DNA from: Parabacteroides sp. PM6-13
GTDB taxonomy: Bacteria; Bacteroidota; Bacteroidia; Bacteroidales; Tannerellaceae
DNA: 64,000 nucleotides
Direction of reading: 5' to 3'
Assembly: GCF_029892605.1 (NCBI RefSeq)
Contig: NZ_JARXWF010000012.1
Coordinates: forward strand, 48,513 to 112,512
The notes below the pieces were generated by a model. The model was given only the letters and a program-made list of their open reading frames with translations. It did no database searches and was not told the DNA's origin. Numbering within the stretch: position 1 is the first letter of the stretch; every line of letters starts with the position of its first letter. Made by a program: the position numbers and the translations under genes. Of the stretch, positions 36,386-45,859 are shown in pieces.

Positions 36386-39313
36386 ATGAGAAAGAAAACA
36401 CTAGTAAATATTCTATTGATATGCCTCCTGTTGATGAATGCGACAGCTCTGTTCTCACAGGTAAAAGTCAATAAGCAGCAACAATCCGGGAGTGATTTTC
36501 CTTTGGTCAATAAAGAGGCGGCCGCGGATATCTATATCGACCCGGCTGATCACGAAGTAGTCAAACTGACGGCATCTCTGTTTGCTGATGATATCCGGCA
36601 GGTAACAGGGAAGAAAAGCCGGGTGATCGCTTCTGCAAAAGTAAAATCCAACGTAGCCGTTGTCATCGGCACATGGGGGAAAAGTTCTTTTATTGATAAA
36701 TTGATTGAAGAAAAGAAAGTAGATGTTTCGTCTATTGAGAATGGCTGGGAACAATACCTGATTCAAACCGTAGACAATCCGGCCAAAGGAATAGATAAGC
36801 TATTGGTCATTGTCGGATGCGATCGACGGGGAACAGCTTACGGCACATTTGCCGTCTCGGAAGCAATCGGTGTTTCTCCCCTGTATTGGTGGGCCGATGT
36901 GCTGGTAAAACAACAGAACGCCTTATATATATCGCCGGTAAGCTATGCATCAAAAGCGCCAACGGTTAAGTACCGGGGGATTTTCATCAACGACGAAGGC
37001 TGGGGATTCCGCCCCTGGGCGGCCGAAACATGGGAACCCGAAGTGGGGAATGCCGGTCCTAAAACCTATGCAAAAGTATGTGAGCTTATCCTTCGTATGA
37101 AAGGAAATATGTTGGCTCCTGCTATGCACCCCCAGACTACGGCGTTTAACCTGATCCCTGAAAATAAAGTGATTGCCGACAAATATGCTATCGTCGTCAC
37201 CTCGTCACACTGCGAACCGCTATTGTATAATAATACAACCGAGTGGGACAATAAGGTAAACGGCGAATGGAACTACCTTCGGAATAAAGAGGGGATCAAC
37301 CGGGTGCTCGACAACCGGGTTTCCGAAGTAGCCCCGTATGAAAATGCCTATGTATTGGCCATGAGAGGCATACACGACGGAGGAATGATCGGTGTACCCG
37401 ACAGCCAGAAAGTCAGTGTAACGGAACAAGCCATGCACGACCAACGCAGTATCCTTAGCAAACACATCGACAAACCGATAGAGGAGATACCACAAATATT
37501 TGTTCCCTATAAAGAGGTATTAGACATTTATGAAAAAGGACTTAAACTGCCCGAAGAGGTCACGATCGTATGGCCGGATGATAACTATGGATACATAAAA
37601 AGATTAAGTGACGAGAATGAGCAAAAACGAAAAGGAGGCTCCGGTGTCTACTACCACATTTCGTATTTGGGTGAACCGCATGATTATCTGTGGTTGAACA
37701 CGACACCCCCAACTCTTATCTATGAAGAGATGAAAAAAGCCTATGACACAGGCGCCGACCGATACTGGCTATTGAACGTAGGCGATATCAAACCGGGAGA
37801 GATCGGCATGAAGTTTTTCCTGGATATGGCCTGGGACATCGACCGCTTCGACTTCGATAAGGCTTATACTTTCAACGCCGAGTATCTGGCTTCGCTATTT
37901 GGTGAGAAATACCAACAGGATCTGCAGGATATCTTTAATAGCTATTTTCAGTTAGGCTTCCAACGCAAACCGGAAGCGATGGGTTGGGGATTCGAATGGA
38001 ATCATTCCAATGGGCAGGCCCAACTTCTTAATACCGATTTCTCCTTTATCAACTACAACGAAGCAGAAAAACGGATGGCGGAATACGATCGCATAGCCGG
38101 AAAAGCACAAGAAATACTAAATGCCTTGCCCGAAGCCTATAAGCCGGCCTTTTATGAATTAGTATTCTATCCGGTGAAAGGAGCAACGCTTATGAATAAG
38201 AAGATGCTGACGGCACAGCAAAATCGCTGGTATGCACGGCAGGGACGCGCCGCGACTCAATCATACGCGGATCTGGCACGGAGCTACCACGACAGTATCC
38301 AGATATATACCGATCGCTATAATAAATTATTGAATGGCAAATGGAATCGCATGATGAGCCTGGCTCCGGGTTGGACAGCCACTTACCAGAAGATGCCTCC
38401 CCTCGATACGATCACGATAGCTTCCGGCGAAGATATGCGTATCTTCACCCCGGGCAAACAAACCGATTATGGGGTCGACAACATCCATGTGTTACCCTGT
38501 TTAAATCCTTATACAAACAAAGGATCTTTTATCGAGCTCTACAACAAAGGAGATAAAGCTTTTCATTGGAAAGCCTCAACCGCTTCCGACTGGATCCAAT
38601 TAGATAAAAAGTCAGGAAAAACACAATACCAGGATCGCATTCTTGTCCATGTCGATTGGCAAAAAGCTCCGATAGGCGCAAATATCACAGGTGAGATAGA
38701 GATCGTTTCCGGCGATAAGAAAGAAACAGTCTATCTGCCGATATTCAACCCGACCTCGCCCACTGTAAGCGATTTGGAAGGATTATATGTAGAAGAAAAC
38801 GGCTATGTATCCATCCAGGCCGGCCTATTCCATCGCAAACAGGAAAACAAAGATATTACGATCAGAACTATCAAAGGGTTGGGATATGAAGGAGAGTGCG
38901 TGCAGTTGGGCGAAGCGGTAAAACCCTCCCAACGATCGGGGAATATAGCTCGAGCGCCCAAAGCAGAATATGATTTCTATAGTTTCAGCGCCGGTACAGC
39001 TACCGTCTACGTCTATGCTTTACCCCTCTTCCCAGTGAATTCTCAACGGGATACACGTTATGGTGTGATGATAGACAATGGCATGCTGCATTGGATGACT
39101 ACAGCGTCGAAAGAATACTCCAGCCTGTGGACCATCAATGTAGCCCGCAACAGTTCTATTCATGCGATTAACATGAATATAACAAAACCCGGTAAACATA
39201 CCCTGAAACTACTCTGCGGTGATCCCGGCATGGTGATCCAGAAAGTAGTGATCGATTTCGGAGGAATGAAACGTTCCTACCTGGGGCCTGAGCCTACCTT
39301 GGTGAAAAGGTAG
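36386..39313 (+). CDS. GH115 family xylan alpha-1,2-glucuronidase
   Basis: A 975-residue exported glycoside hydrolase (signal peptide 'ILLICLLLMNATALFSQ'). Family 115 segments are clear: 'YRGIFINDEGWGFRPWA' (about 199-215), 'LRMKGNMLAPAMHP', 'MRGIHDGGMIGVPD', 'IVWPDDNYGYIKRLS', 'GGSGVYYHISYLGEPHDYLW' and 'YWLLNVGDIKPGEIG', followed by the C-terminal helical and beta-sandwich domains. GH115 enzymes remove 4-O-methyl-glucuronic acid from xylan main-chain or terminal xylose. It has no lipobox, so it is probably periplasmic. No xylanase is encoded next to it, so it may act on imported fragments. A terminator separates it from SusD; read-through or its own promoter is needed. Confidence 0.95.
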   Translation: MRKKTLVNILLICLLLMNATALFSQVKVNKQQQSGSDFPLVNKEAAADIYIDPADHEVVKLTASLFADDIRQVTGKKSRVIASAKVKSNVAVVIGTWGKSSFIDKLIEEKKVDVSSIENGWEQYLIQTVDNPAKGIDKLLVIVGCDRRGTAYGTFAVSEAIGVSPLYWWADVLVKQQNALYISPVSYASKAPTVKYRGIFINDEGWGFRPWAAETWEPEVGNAGPKTYAKVCELILRMKGNMLAPAMHPQTTAFNLIPENKVIADKYAIVVTSSHCEPLLYNNTTEWDNKVNGEWNYLRNKEGINRVLDNRVSEVAPYENAYVLAMRGIHDGGMIGVPDSQKVSVTEQAMHDQRSILSKHIDKPIEEIPQIFVPYKEVLDIYEKGLKLPEEVTIVWPDDNYGYIKRLSDENEQKRKGGSGVYYHISYLGEPHDYLWLNTTPPTLIYEEMKKAYDTGADRYWLLNVGDIKPGEIGMKFFLDMAWDIDRFDFDKAYTFNAEYLASLFGEKYQQDLQDIFNSYFQLGFQRKPEAMGWGFEWNHSNGQAQLLNTDFSFINYNEAEKRMAEYDRIAGKAQEILNALPEAYKPAFYELVFYPVKGATLMNKKMLTAQQNRWYARQGRAATQSYADLARSYHDSIQIYTDRYNKLLNGKWNRMMSLAPGWTATYQKMPPLDTITIASGEDMRIFTPGKQTDYGVDNIHVLPCLNPYTNKGSFIELYNKGDKAFHWKASTASDWIQLDKKSGKTQYQDRILVHVDWQKAPIGANITGEIEIVSGDKKETVYLPIFNPTSPTVSDLEGLYVEENGYVSIQAGLFHRKQENKDITIRTIKGLGYEGECVQLGEAVKPSQRSGNIARAPKAEYDFYSFSAGTATVYVYALPLFPVNSQRDTRYGVMIDNGMLHWMTTASKEYSSLWTINVARNSSIHAINMNITKPGKHTLKLLCGDPGMVIQKVVIDFGGMKRSYLGPEPTLVKR

Positions 39314-39396
39314 TGAAGGATTATTTAAAAGAACATATTTGCATCAGAAAAAGGGGATGGAATTCAGGATCCCAAAAGTAGTATAAAAGTAGTGAT

Positions 39397-39432
39397 AAAA
39401 TTTCTCCTCCTTTGCTAAGGAGGAGAAATTTT
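39397..39432. terminator. Terminator after GH115
   Basis: Perfect 16 bp stem AAAATTTCTCCTCCTT / AAGGAGGAGAAATTTT with a TGCT loop, 84 bp after the GH115 stop. A/T runs at both ends allow function in either direction. The rest of the 39314-39561 gap holds an AC/T-rich run of short repeats (ACTACTCACTACTC) and nothing else evident. Confidence 0.8.
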
Positions 39433-39561
39433 GATACTATTTTTATGATACTAAAAACTCACATCTTACACAATTTAATATCCTCTTCCCTCAACTAACC
39501 ACTACTCACTACTCACTAACCACTCCCTTCTCCAAATATCACTTCGTCTCATTATTTTTCA

Positions 39562-39569
39562 TACATTTG
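39562..39569 (+). promoter_or_regulatory. -7 box of the sirtuin gene
   Basis: TACATTTG, 24 bp upstream of the ATG at 39594. It rules out the in-frame TTG at 39567 as start, since that would lie inside the promoter. The -33 position has no clear TTTG. Confidence 0.6.
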
Positions 39570-39593
39570 TCAGATAGCGTAAATGATTTCTTT

Positions 39594-40289
39594 ATGAAGA
39601 AAAAACTGGTTGTATTGACAGGAGCCGGGATGAGTGCGGAGAGTGGGATTGCGACGTTTCGTGATTCAGACGGGCTTTGGAACCGTTACCGGGTGGAGGA
39701 TGTGGCTACGCCGGAGGCTTTTCGGCGCGATCCGAAACTGGTGTTGGAGTTTTATAATTATCGTCGCCGGGAGTTATTGAAGACCTTCCCTAACGCCGGA
39801 CATAAGGGGCTGGCGGCACTCGAAAAAGATTTCGAGGTGGAGATTATCACACAAAACATCGACAACCTGCATGAACGGGCGGGAAGCTCGCGGGTCTTAC
39901 ACCTGCATGGCGAACTGATGAAAGCCTGCACCATGGAGGATTTCCATACAACATACGATCTTCCGCCGGAGAATCCGGATATTCACCTGGGCGACCGCGA
40001 CGCGAAAGGGCATCAGCTTCGTCCCTTTGTCGTCTGGTTTGGTGAGCCGGTACCGATGATCGAACCGGCCATAGTGCTTACACAACAGGCCGATATCTTC
40101 GTGGTCATTGGCACCTCCTTGAATGTCTATCCGGCTGCCGGGCTGCTCAGTTATGCGCCAAGCGGTATTCCGGTCTACCTGATCGACCCGAAAGAGGTGA
40201 CGACCCACCGCAAAGACATACAGGTGATCCGTAGCGGCGCCTCGGAAGGTGTCCGCCAATTGACTACGCTTTTACAACAATATATATAG
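39594..40289 (+). CDS. cobB: NAD-dependent protein deacylase (sirtuin, CobB-like)
   Basis: A 231-residue class III sirtuin. NAD-binding and catalytic motifs: 'LTGAGMSAESGIATFRDSDGLW', 'TQNIDNLHERAG' and the catalytic histidine in 'LHLHGE'. 'EFYNYRRREL' carries the Tyr-x-x-Arg pair linked to removal of acidic acyl groups (succinyl, malonyl) in CobB/SIRT5. The zinc-ribbon cysteines of longer sirtuins are missing: only one cysteine remains in 'KACTMEDFHTTYD', which is common in short Bacteroidetes enzymes. It has its own promoter and converges with the acetyltransferase gene, 7 bp away. Confidence 0.93.
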   Translation: MKKKLVVLTGAGMSAESGIATFRDSDGLWNRYRVEDVATPEAFRRDPKLVLEFYNYRRRELLKTFPNAGHKGLAALEKDFEVEIITQNIDNLHERAGSSRVLHLHGELMKACTMEDFHTTYDLPPENPDIHLGDRDAKGHQLRPFVVWFGEPVPMIEPAIVLTQQADIFVVIGTSLNVYPAAGLLSYAPSGIPVYLIDPKEVTTHRKDIQVIRSGASEGVRQLTTLLQQYI

Positions 40290-40296
40290 GAAATGC

Positions 40297-40881
40297 CTAT
40301 TCGTACAGGCGGATTAGACTGTTGTCTTCCAGGCGATAGCGGCTGCCGTCATACGGGCATACGGCGATACCCTCTTCATTGAAGCTCAATCGTTCGCCTG
40401 CTTCGCTGACCCAACCGATCTGACGGGCCGGGTTACCTACCACCAAGGCGTATGGAGGAACATCTTTGGTCACCACACTGCCTGCGCCCACCATGGCATA
40501 TTCACCAATCATATGCCCACAGATGACCGTCGCATTCGCCCCAATCGTAGCCCCTCTTCGCACCAGTGTTTGCTGATACTGGCCACGACGATCGATGGCA
40601 CTACGCGGATTCACCACATTGGTAAACACACAGCTCGGCCCAAGAAATACATCGTTTTCGCAAATCACCCCCGTATAAATCGACACATTGTTCTGCACCT
40701 TCACATGATCGCCCAGGATCACCTGCGGAGAGACCACCACATTCTGTCCGATATTGCAGAAGTTACCAATCACGCAGCCTTCCATGATATGGGAGAAATG
40801 CCAGATCCGTGTGCCGTCGCCGATGCGGCATCCGGCATCGACCACCGCGGTCTCATGTGCGAAATAGAGGGGAGTATCCAT
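40297..40881 (-). CDS. Left-handed beta-helix (hexapeptide) N-acetyltransferase, WbpD/WlbB-like
   Basis: A 194-residue hexapeptide-repeat acyltransferase. 'GDGTRIWHFSHIMEGCVIGNFCNIGQNVVV' and later rungs form the beta helix; 'GPSCVFTNVVNPRSAIDRRGQYQQTLVRRGATIGANATVICG' contains the loop typical of UDP-2-acetamido-3-amino-glucuronate N-acetyltransferases. These add the second acetyl group in di-acetamido uronic acid sugars for surface glycans. No other glycan genes are adjacent, so the exact substrate is uncertain. It is the last gene of a minus-strand run after the RsmI-like gene (8 bp gap). Confidence 0.85.
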   Translation of the reverse strand: MDTPLYFAHETAVVDAGCRIGDGTRIWHFSHIMEGCVIGNFCNIGQNVVVSPQVILGDHVKVQNNVSIYTGVICENDVFLGPSCVFTNVVNPRSAIDRRGQYQQTLVRRGATIGANATVICGHMIGEYAMVGAGSVVTKDVPPYALVVGNPARQIGWVSEAGERLSFNEEGIAVCPYDGSRYRLEDNSLIRLYE

Positions 40882-40889
40882 ACGATAGC

Positions 40890-41594
40890 TTATTTATAAA
40901 GTAAAAAGATGGTCGGTTTTTTATTCATATCGGGCAGTTTCCCCTGCCACTCTTTGATGGTACGGGTGCGGATCGATTCATCTTCGCAGGTGATATTGCT
41001 GGCGATGCAAAGTCGGCTGCCCGGACGGCAGGTGCGAAGCAGTTCCTCGGCCAGTTTATTGTTCCGGTAAGGCGTTTCGATAAACAACTGCGTTTGATTC
41101 TCACCATAGACACGTCCTTCGAGTTTCTTGATCATCTGCGTCCGCTCGTTGCCGTCGATCGGCAGATAGCCATGAAAAGCAAAGCTCTGTCCATTGAAGC
41201 CGGAGGCCATCAAAGCCATCAGGATAGAAGAGGGTCCCACCAAGGGAACCACCCGGTATCCTTGTCGCTGCGCCATCGCCACCACATCGGCTCCCGGATC
41301 GGCAATAGCCGGACAACCGGCTTCGGAAATAATCCCTACCGATTCCCCCTTAGCCAAAGGCGCCAGGTAGCCGGTCACCTCTTCCGGCGTCGTATGTTTA
41401 TTCAATTCATAGAAAGTGAGGTCGTCGATAACGATCGCCGGAGCTGTTTTCTTCAGAAAGCGACGAGCCGTCCGTATATTTTCCACAATGAAATGGCGCA
41501 ACGTGATGATCACCTCCCGGTTGTAGGCGGGAAGCACTTGTTCATGCGACGTTTCTCCCAGCGTCACCGGGATCAGATAGAGAGCAGGTTGCAT
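40890..41594 (-). CDS. Tetrapyrrole-methylase-fold SAM methyltransferase, RsmI-like
   Basis: A 234-residue protein of the RsmI/tetrapyrrole methylase fold. 'LYLIPVTLGE' at the N-terminus, 'GIISEAGCPAIADPGADVVAMAQRQGYRVVPLVGPSSILMALMASGFNGQSFAFHGYLP' in the middle (the RsmI-like 'SDAGxPxISDPG' and 'GPSA' motifs) and 'FIETPYRNNKL'. RsmI makes a 2'-O-methyl cytidine (C1402) in 16S rRNA. This protein is shorter than standard RsmI and lacks its N-terminal 'GTLYVVATPIGNL', so it is a paralogous Bacteroidetes group whose substrate is unproven. Confidence 0.85.
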   Translation of the reverse strand: MQPALYLIPVTLGETSHEQVLPAYNREVIITLRHFIVENIRTARRFLKKTAPAIVIDDLTFYELNKHTTPEEVTGYLAPLAKGESVGIISEAGCPAIADPGADVVAMAQRQGYRVVPLVGPSSILMALMASGFNGQSFAFHGYLPIDGNERTQMIKKLEGRVYGENQTQLFIETPYRNNKLAEELLRTCRPGSRLCIASNITCEDESIRTRTIKEWQGKLPDMNKKPTIFLLYK

Positions 41595-41660
41595 ACAGGG
41601 TTTCTTTTAGAACAAAAGTACAGGAAATTTTCCATATACCGGGAAAAAGTGATCGTCCGA

Positions 41661-43214
41661 TCACTCTTCCGGCTGGTAAACACCTTCGCGCGTCAGCTGT
41701 TTATCGAGGTTGGCAATGCCCAAGGCGACAATCGCCGTAACGGTGGCCGTATGCTCCTGGTATTCCGGAATGTTTTTGGTGTACAGGTCGCGCTCTGTAT
41801 GCCATATTTCTCCATAATTGAAGTCATAGCCCTTGAAATCCTGCGTACTAAACCCAATGGTCGGCACGCCTTGCACCGCAAAAACAGAGGCATCGGTACC
41901 GCCTATTGCTATCGGTTTACGGCGTGGTTGCTCAATCTCTTTCACCTCAAACGGATAATCCGGTCGGATCCGCTTGATCGGTTCGCATATCTTGACAATA
42001 TCTTTATACCAGGTTTTGGGCACGCTGATGCCCACCGGAGGCGTCGGCCCGCCGTCGCGGTTGAAGAGGTTGGCTATTTTCGGCAGTTTCTTCGGATGAG
42101 ACTTCACCCAAGCCTGGGCACCGAGCAACCCGAACTCTTCACCAGCAAAAGCCACAAAGAGAATCGTACGTTTGGGTTTGGCTCCCGAAAGGGCAAGCAT
42201 ACGAGCCGCCTCCATCATAGGACCGATGCCGGTTGCGCAGTCGATGCCACCGGTAGCCACATCAAAAGCATCCAGGTGTCCGCTGATAATCACATATTCA
42301 TCGGGGTATTTACTGCCTTTAATCGATCCCACCACATTGTGATAGGGCACCGGGCCAATCTTAAAATGGTTGCGGATATCGAATTCCAACAAAAACTCGC
42401 GCCGTTCTTTCACCATGCGTTCGATCACGGCAAACTGATGTTCATCGAGTTTGATATCGGGCACCTCGGGCAGATGGTCGAAATCGATCAGGTTGGCATC
42501 GATCATCTTACGATCATAAAGCGCGCGGATAGGCACAGACGAAGACTGAATAAAGCCCAAGACGCCGGCTTCGCACATCTCCTTATAAAAAAGAGCCGGG
42601 AATTCCCGCAGTGTTCGGGGCGCCATCGGCGAAGTGCCGGAGTTGGGCTGACGCATCCGTTGGCGGTTTTCTTCCAGGATCTCCTGGTTTTCCTTTTTGA
42701 TAGCCGCGCGAATGGAATCACCCATAGGCGAGCGGTCGACAGGCCACCCCTCATTTTTTCCAGAAATAAGCACCCAGGCGCCGTTAAGACGGGTTTTCAT
42801 GCGGTCGAACTCCTCCTGTGTGCGCGGTTCGATCAACACATGCCCCCGCTGCAACCCTTTCGTACCGGAGGTATAAGAGGGAGTAGCAAAATGAAGAATC
42901 ATGCCGTCATCGCTCAGCATACGTCCGAACCAGGGACCCCGATTGAAGCCGACAGGCATCGTGCCCGCCTCTTCCAAGGCGACATCAAGCCCCCAGCTTT
43001 TAAACTCGCGCACCATCCAGTCAGCCGCGTTCGCATAGGCATCCGAGCCGATCGGGCGCCCGCCGAAACGGTTGGTCAACACATCGATATGATGCATGGT
43101 ACGGTTGTCGGTCTGACCGATCTCAATAATTTTATTCACAACCGACTCCTGCGCGGTCAACGATAACGTGGCGAGCAGCAAACAAATCAGGCTACCCATA
43201 CATGATCTCTTCAT
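41661..43214 (-). CDS. M28 family metallopeptidase with PA-type insert
   Basis: A 517-residue exported zinc aminopeptidase/carboxypeptidase (signal peptide 'LICLLLATLSLTAQ'). Zinc and catalytic residues of family M28 are visible in order: 'SGHLDAFD' (His, Asp), 'GGIDCATG' (bridging Asp), 'FVAFAGEEFGLLG' (catalytic and ligand Glu), 'NRDGG' (Asp) and 'IWHTERD' (His). A PA-like domain (about residues 110-270) is inserted before the catalytic part. It probably trims peptides in the periplasm. It has a good -7 box upstream and is followed by the RsmI-like gene after 66 bp. Confidence 0.94.
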   Translation of the reverse strand: MKRSCMGSLICLLLATLSLTAQESVVNKIIEIGQTDNRTMHHIDVLTNRFGGRPIGSDAYANAADWMVREFKSWGLDVALEEAGTMPVGFNRGPWFGRMLSDDGMILHFATPSYTSGTKGLQRGHVLIEPRTQEEFDRMKTRLNGAWVLISGKNEGWPVDRSPMGDSIRAAIKKENQEILEENRQRMRQPNSGTSPMAPRTLREFPALFYKEMCEAGVLGFIQSSSVPIRALYDRKMIDANLIDFDHLPEVPDIKLDEHQFAVIERMVKERREFLLEFDIRNHFKIGPVPYHNVVGSIKGSKYPDEYVIISGHLDAFDVATGGIDCATGIGPMMEAARMLALSGAKPKRTILFVAFAGEEFGLLGAQAWVKSHPKKLPKIANLFNRDGGPTPPVGISVPKTWYKDIVKICEPIKRIRPDYPFEVKEIEQPRRKPIAIGGTDASVFAVQGVPTIGFSTQDFKGYDFNYGEIWHTERDLYTKNIPEYQEHTATVTAIVALGIANLDKQLTREGVYQPEE

Positions 43215-43246
43215 CTTCTGTTTAGATTAATAAGTACGACTTTTCG

Positions 43247-43254
43247 CAAAGATA
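43247..43254 (-). promoter_or_regulatory. -7 box of the M28 peptidase gene
   Basis: TATCTTTG on the minus strand (plus CAAAGATA), the most frequent form of the Bacteroidetes -7 element, 32 bp before the ATG at 43214. The -33 side is weak (GTTT at 18 bp). Confidence 0.6.
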
Positions 43255-43356
43255 AAAAAAGTTGAGCAGTTTAAACGATTTTCCTAGTAAACACCCACCT
43301 GGCAATGATAAGATCTTCTGTGGCTGATTGGAAAGTCTGATCTTATGAAGAGCATA

Positions 43357-44538
43357 TCAATCAATGGTATACATGATTAAAAAGGGATTGCCATCATCTC
43401 TTACGATATCAAATTTATCTTTCAGGTTCTTCACTTGAGAAGGAAATTTCTCCTCATAGTTGTTGTATTCATCCTTTCCGTCCCAAATTCTTTTGATTGT
43501 CGATGACTCGACAACCGTATAAATCGTGTTTTCATCCAAACCGACAATGGCTCCAAAAGAGAAAAAGTATTTCCCTTCGTAAGGATCTAACTTTACCAAG
43601 TCAGCTTCTCGCTTCTTTTTATCACATACCCCCAGAATGTATTGTCCTTGATACAAAAAGTTTACTATCAAGTGACTGTCTGTTTCTTGAAAATGGTAGA
43701 AATGATAGATGTATTTGTTTTTCATCTCAAACAATTTCTTATCGTCACTCCATTCTTGTTCACTTAGCTTCGGCCAGTGCAAGCGACCTAAATCATACGA
43801 ATAAGCTACTTTTATTTGTCCGTCAGATAAAGAATAGATATTAAAATCCCCTGGAGTAATATAATAGTTATTGCCTTTATAGGAGGAGAAAGCATATCCA
43901 TTGGAAGAGTAGTGCCCTTCCTGCCAACTCTCTATTTCAAAATGATATTCTATCGGGTCGAAATGCTCATTCAACCTCCATAAATTGTATGGATATTCTT
44001 TATCTTGGGAATAATTACCCATATAAGCTACATATCCTTCATTAGTCTTTGAGATGGACGTAAATGATTTAGCTGTTTTCTTTACTTCATACAATATGTT
44101 TCCGGCCAAATTGAGTTTGAGTATTTTTTGATCGGCTCTACTTACTATATTTAGCGTAGAATCAGTCGGGTTAATAAACATATCGGTAAGCTGGATGTAT
44201 TCGTTAGGTCCATTACCATAGTGATCTATAGATCGAATAAAATTACCCTTATCGCTAAACAAATAGACACTTCTATTCTGAGTTTTATCCATAAGATAAA
44301 TGATCGTATCGAATTTTATAACCTTGTCAATACGGCCGATTATAACATCTTCGCAGTCTAAACTGATTATATCGACATCTCGTATCAAGTCAATATCATG
44401 TATACTTTTCAGCTCTTTCTGAAAATCAAATTTGACGACACTCCCTCCTTCGGCAGACTCTCTTGAAGACTTGCTTTCGCAACTATATAGAAAACAAACA
44501 AATACCCCTATTGTTATTAAGTGTTGTAACCTGCTCAT
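43357..44538 (-). CDS. 6-bladed beta-propeller lipoprotein
   Basis: A 393-residue lipoprotein (signal peptide ending 'VFVCFLYSC', cysteine about 20). The mature part has the family hallmark of Bacteroidetes 6-bladed propellers: a strand pair followed by 'SDKGNFIRSIDHYGNGPNEYIQLTDMFI', the 'GxGPxEY' motif, then repeated 'y-v-k-l-d-l-x-G-n' blades. These proteins are abundant beside NVEALA peptides, RND exporters and surface loci; their ligand is unknown. It follows its paralogue after 1 bp, so both form one transcription unit. Confidence 0.88.
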   Translation of the reverse strand: MSRLQHLITIGVFVCFLYSCESKSSRESAEGGSVVKFDFQKELKSIHDIDLIRDVDIISLDCEDVIIGRIDKVIKFDTIIYLMDKTQNRSVYLFSDKGNFIRSIDHYGNGPNEYIQLTDMFINPTDSTLNIVSRADQKILKLNLAGNILYEVKKTAKSFTSISKTNEGYVAYMGNYSQDKEYPYNLWRLNEHFDPIEYHFEIESWQEGHYSSNGYAFSSYKGNNYYITPGDFNIYSLSDGQIKVAYSYDLGRLHWPKLSEQEWSDDKKLFEMKNKYIYHFYHFQETDSHLIVNFLYQGQYILGVCDKKKREADLVKLDPYEGKYFFSFGAIVGLDENTIYTVVESSTIKRIWDGKDEYNNYEEKFPSQVKNLKDKFDIVRDDGNPFLIMYTID

Positions 44539-44539
44539 T

Positions 44540-45757
44540 TTATTGATCTATCGAATAGAAAAATATTATCGGATTAGAATCTTCCTTTAAATTTGATATG
44601 AAATTTTCTTCTTGCATTTTTTTGGACAAAAACCCGTTTTGAGCTATTTCATAAAACTCATGCATTTTACTTGGATAAATATAGGCATAAAAACCTTTTG
44701 AGTCCGAACAAATAAAATTGTGGTACAATGCTGCTCTCTCCGGATCTGCATACACCATATCGTCGATGATTATATCAAACAGCATAGTAAAACCATCTTT
44801 TTTGTCGAATAAAACAGTATTACTTACAAGACCTTCTAAGAATTTAAAATATATGTATCGATCCGTCTCCAAGTAATTGCTTATATTATATATTTTATTC
44901 TTTTTAAACACTTTATCCCATACCTCATCATCATATTTAAAGTCTAAACCTTTTAGGTCATCTACGGATATAAACTTACGACTTTTTAATACTAAATATG
45001 GAGTAACAGAGTTTGTATTTAATGAAATAACAGTATCTCCCCAATAAGGGATATACTTAGGACTCCCATATGTTCGGGAATAAAAGGATCCATCTGTAAG
45101 TATAACTCCGCTGAAACCCTTGTTGTAATCTGCAGATTTTAAAATTTGATATTCTTTTTTCGGGTTGTTTAAGTCAAGACAATTCATCAAATATGATTCG
45201 TCATCGAAATACTCAAACGAGAAATTGTCCATATATATCTTATTTTCATAATATTGCACATTAAACCGAGTCAACCCTTCTCCACCTACAGCCACAGTTC
45301 GAATATAGTCGCCAGTATTAATATCATAAAACAGCACCTTCATAGAGTGATTATCAAATATGAGAATCTCATGGCTGTTTTTATCTATTGTAAAATCAGA
45401 TGTCGAATGATATTCACCTGGACCATTCCCCAAATTTCCATATTTCATAAAAAAAGCGCCATTTTTGTAAAATCCATACAACGATTTAGCATGTTCCCCG
45501 TCCAATATAAATATATATTCATCAGTCACTTGCACATTGTTTATCTTTCCAATCAAGCAATCCTCCCTTGTTTCTAAAGGGATTGCGGATACAGACTTAA
45601 AAATAGAAGATGTTTTTACAAGTCCACCTCTTTTTGCATTGTCTATATCCACAATGTACATATCCACATTTGACTCCATCGTATCAATTTCGTTTTTTTT
45701 ATTATTAAAAACACACGATGTCATAGTGAGAAGAAAAAACAAAATTATATTTTTCAT
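44540..45757 (-). CDS. 6-bladed beta-propeller lipoprotein
   Basis: A 405-residue lipoprotein ('FFLLTMTSC' lipobox, cysteine about 15). Blade motif 'FYKNGAFFMKYGNLGNGPGEYHSTSDFTID' around residues 105-135, with the 'GNGPGEY' signature. Its base composition is visibly more AT-rich than the efflux genes nearby, and that of the next gene downstream likewise, which suggests that the pair was acquired separately. It is first of a two-gene unit, and a partial copy of the palindromic repeat family lies 18 bp upstream of its start. Confidence 0.87.
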   Translation of the reverse strand: MKNIILFFLLTMTSCVFNNKKNEIDTMESNVDMYIVDIDNAKRGGLVKTSSIFKSVSAIPLETREDCLIGKINNVQVTDEYIFILDGEHAKSLYGFYKNGAFFMKYGNLGNGPGEYHSTSDFTIDKNSHEILIFDNHSMKVLFYDINTGDYIRTVAVGGEGLTRFNVQYYENKIYMDNFSFEYFDDESYLMNCLDLNNPKKEYQILKSADYNKGFSGVILTDGSFYSRTYGSPKYIPYWGDTVISLNTNSVTPYLVLKSRKFISVDDLKGLDFKYDDEVWDKVFKKNKIYNISNYLETDRYIYFKFLEGLVSNTVLFDKKDGFTMLFDIIIDDMVYADPERAALYHNFICSDSKGFYAYIYPSKMHEFYEIAQNGFLSKKMQEENFISNLKEDSNPIIFFYSIDQ

Positions 45758-45774
45758 ACTTTTTTATTATAAAA

Positions 45775-45843
45775 GTTACTTCGTGGTAAAAACTTCCCTA
45801 AGATATATATTTTAGCCACCAAGTAACACAAAGGCGCACAAAG
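45775..45843. repeat. Partial copy of the 87 bp palindromic repeat
   Basis: Truncated left arm (GTTACTTCGTGGT), a centre with AAGATATATATTTTAG, and the full right arm CCACCAAGTAACACAAAGG onward to GCGCACAAAG. It matches the copies at 61761 and 63734 but lacks the outer 15 bp of the left arm. It sits just upstream of a propeller gene, as the other copies sit upstream of NVEALA-locus genes. Confidence 0.7.
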
Positions 45844-45859
45844 TTTTTATCTGTTGTTG

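Noticed and set aside
41094..43166. Long open frame of 690 codons on the plus strand
   Set aside because: It lies fully opposite the M28 peptidase and RsmI-like genes, whose active-site motifs are complete. The translation is rich in His/Arg without domains, as expected of an antisense shadow.
45537..45815. 92-codon plus-strand frame over the start of a propeller gene
   Set aside because: Antisense to the lipoprotein signal region and ends in the palindromic repeat; hydrophobic text results from the A-rich opposite strand.
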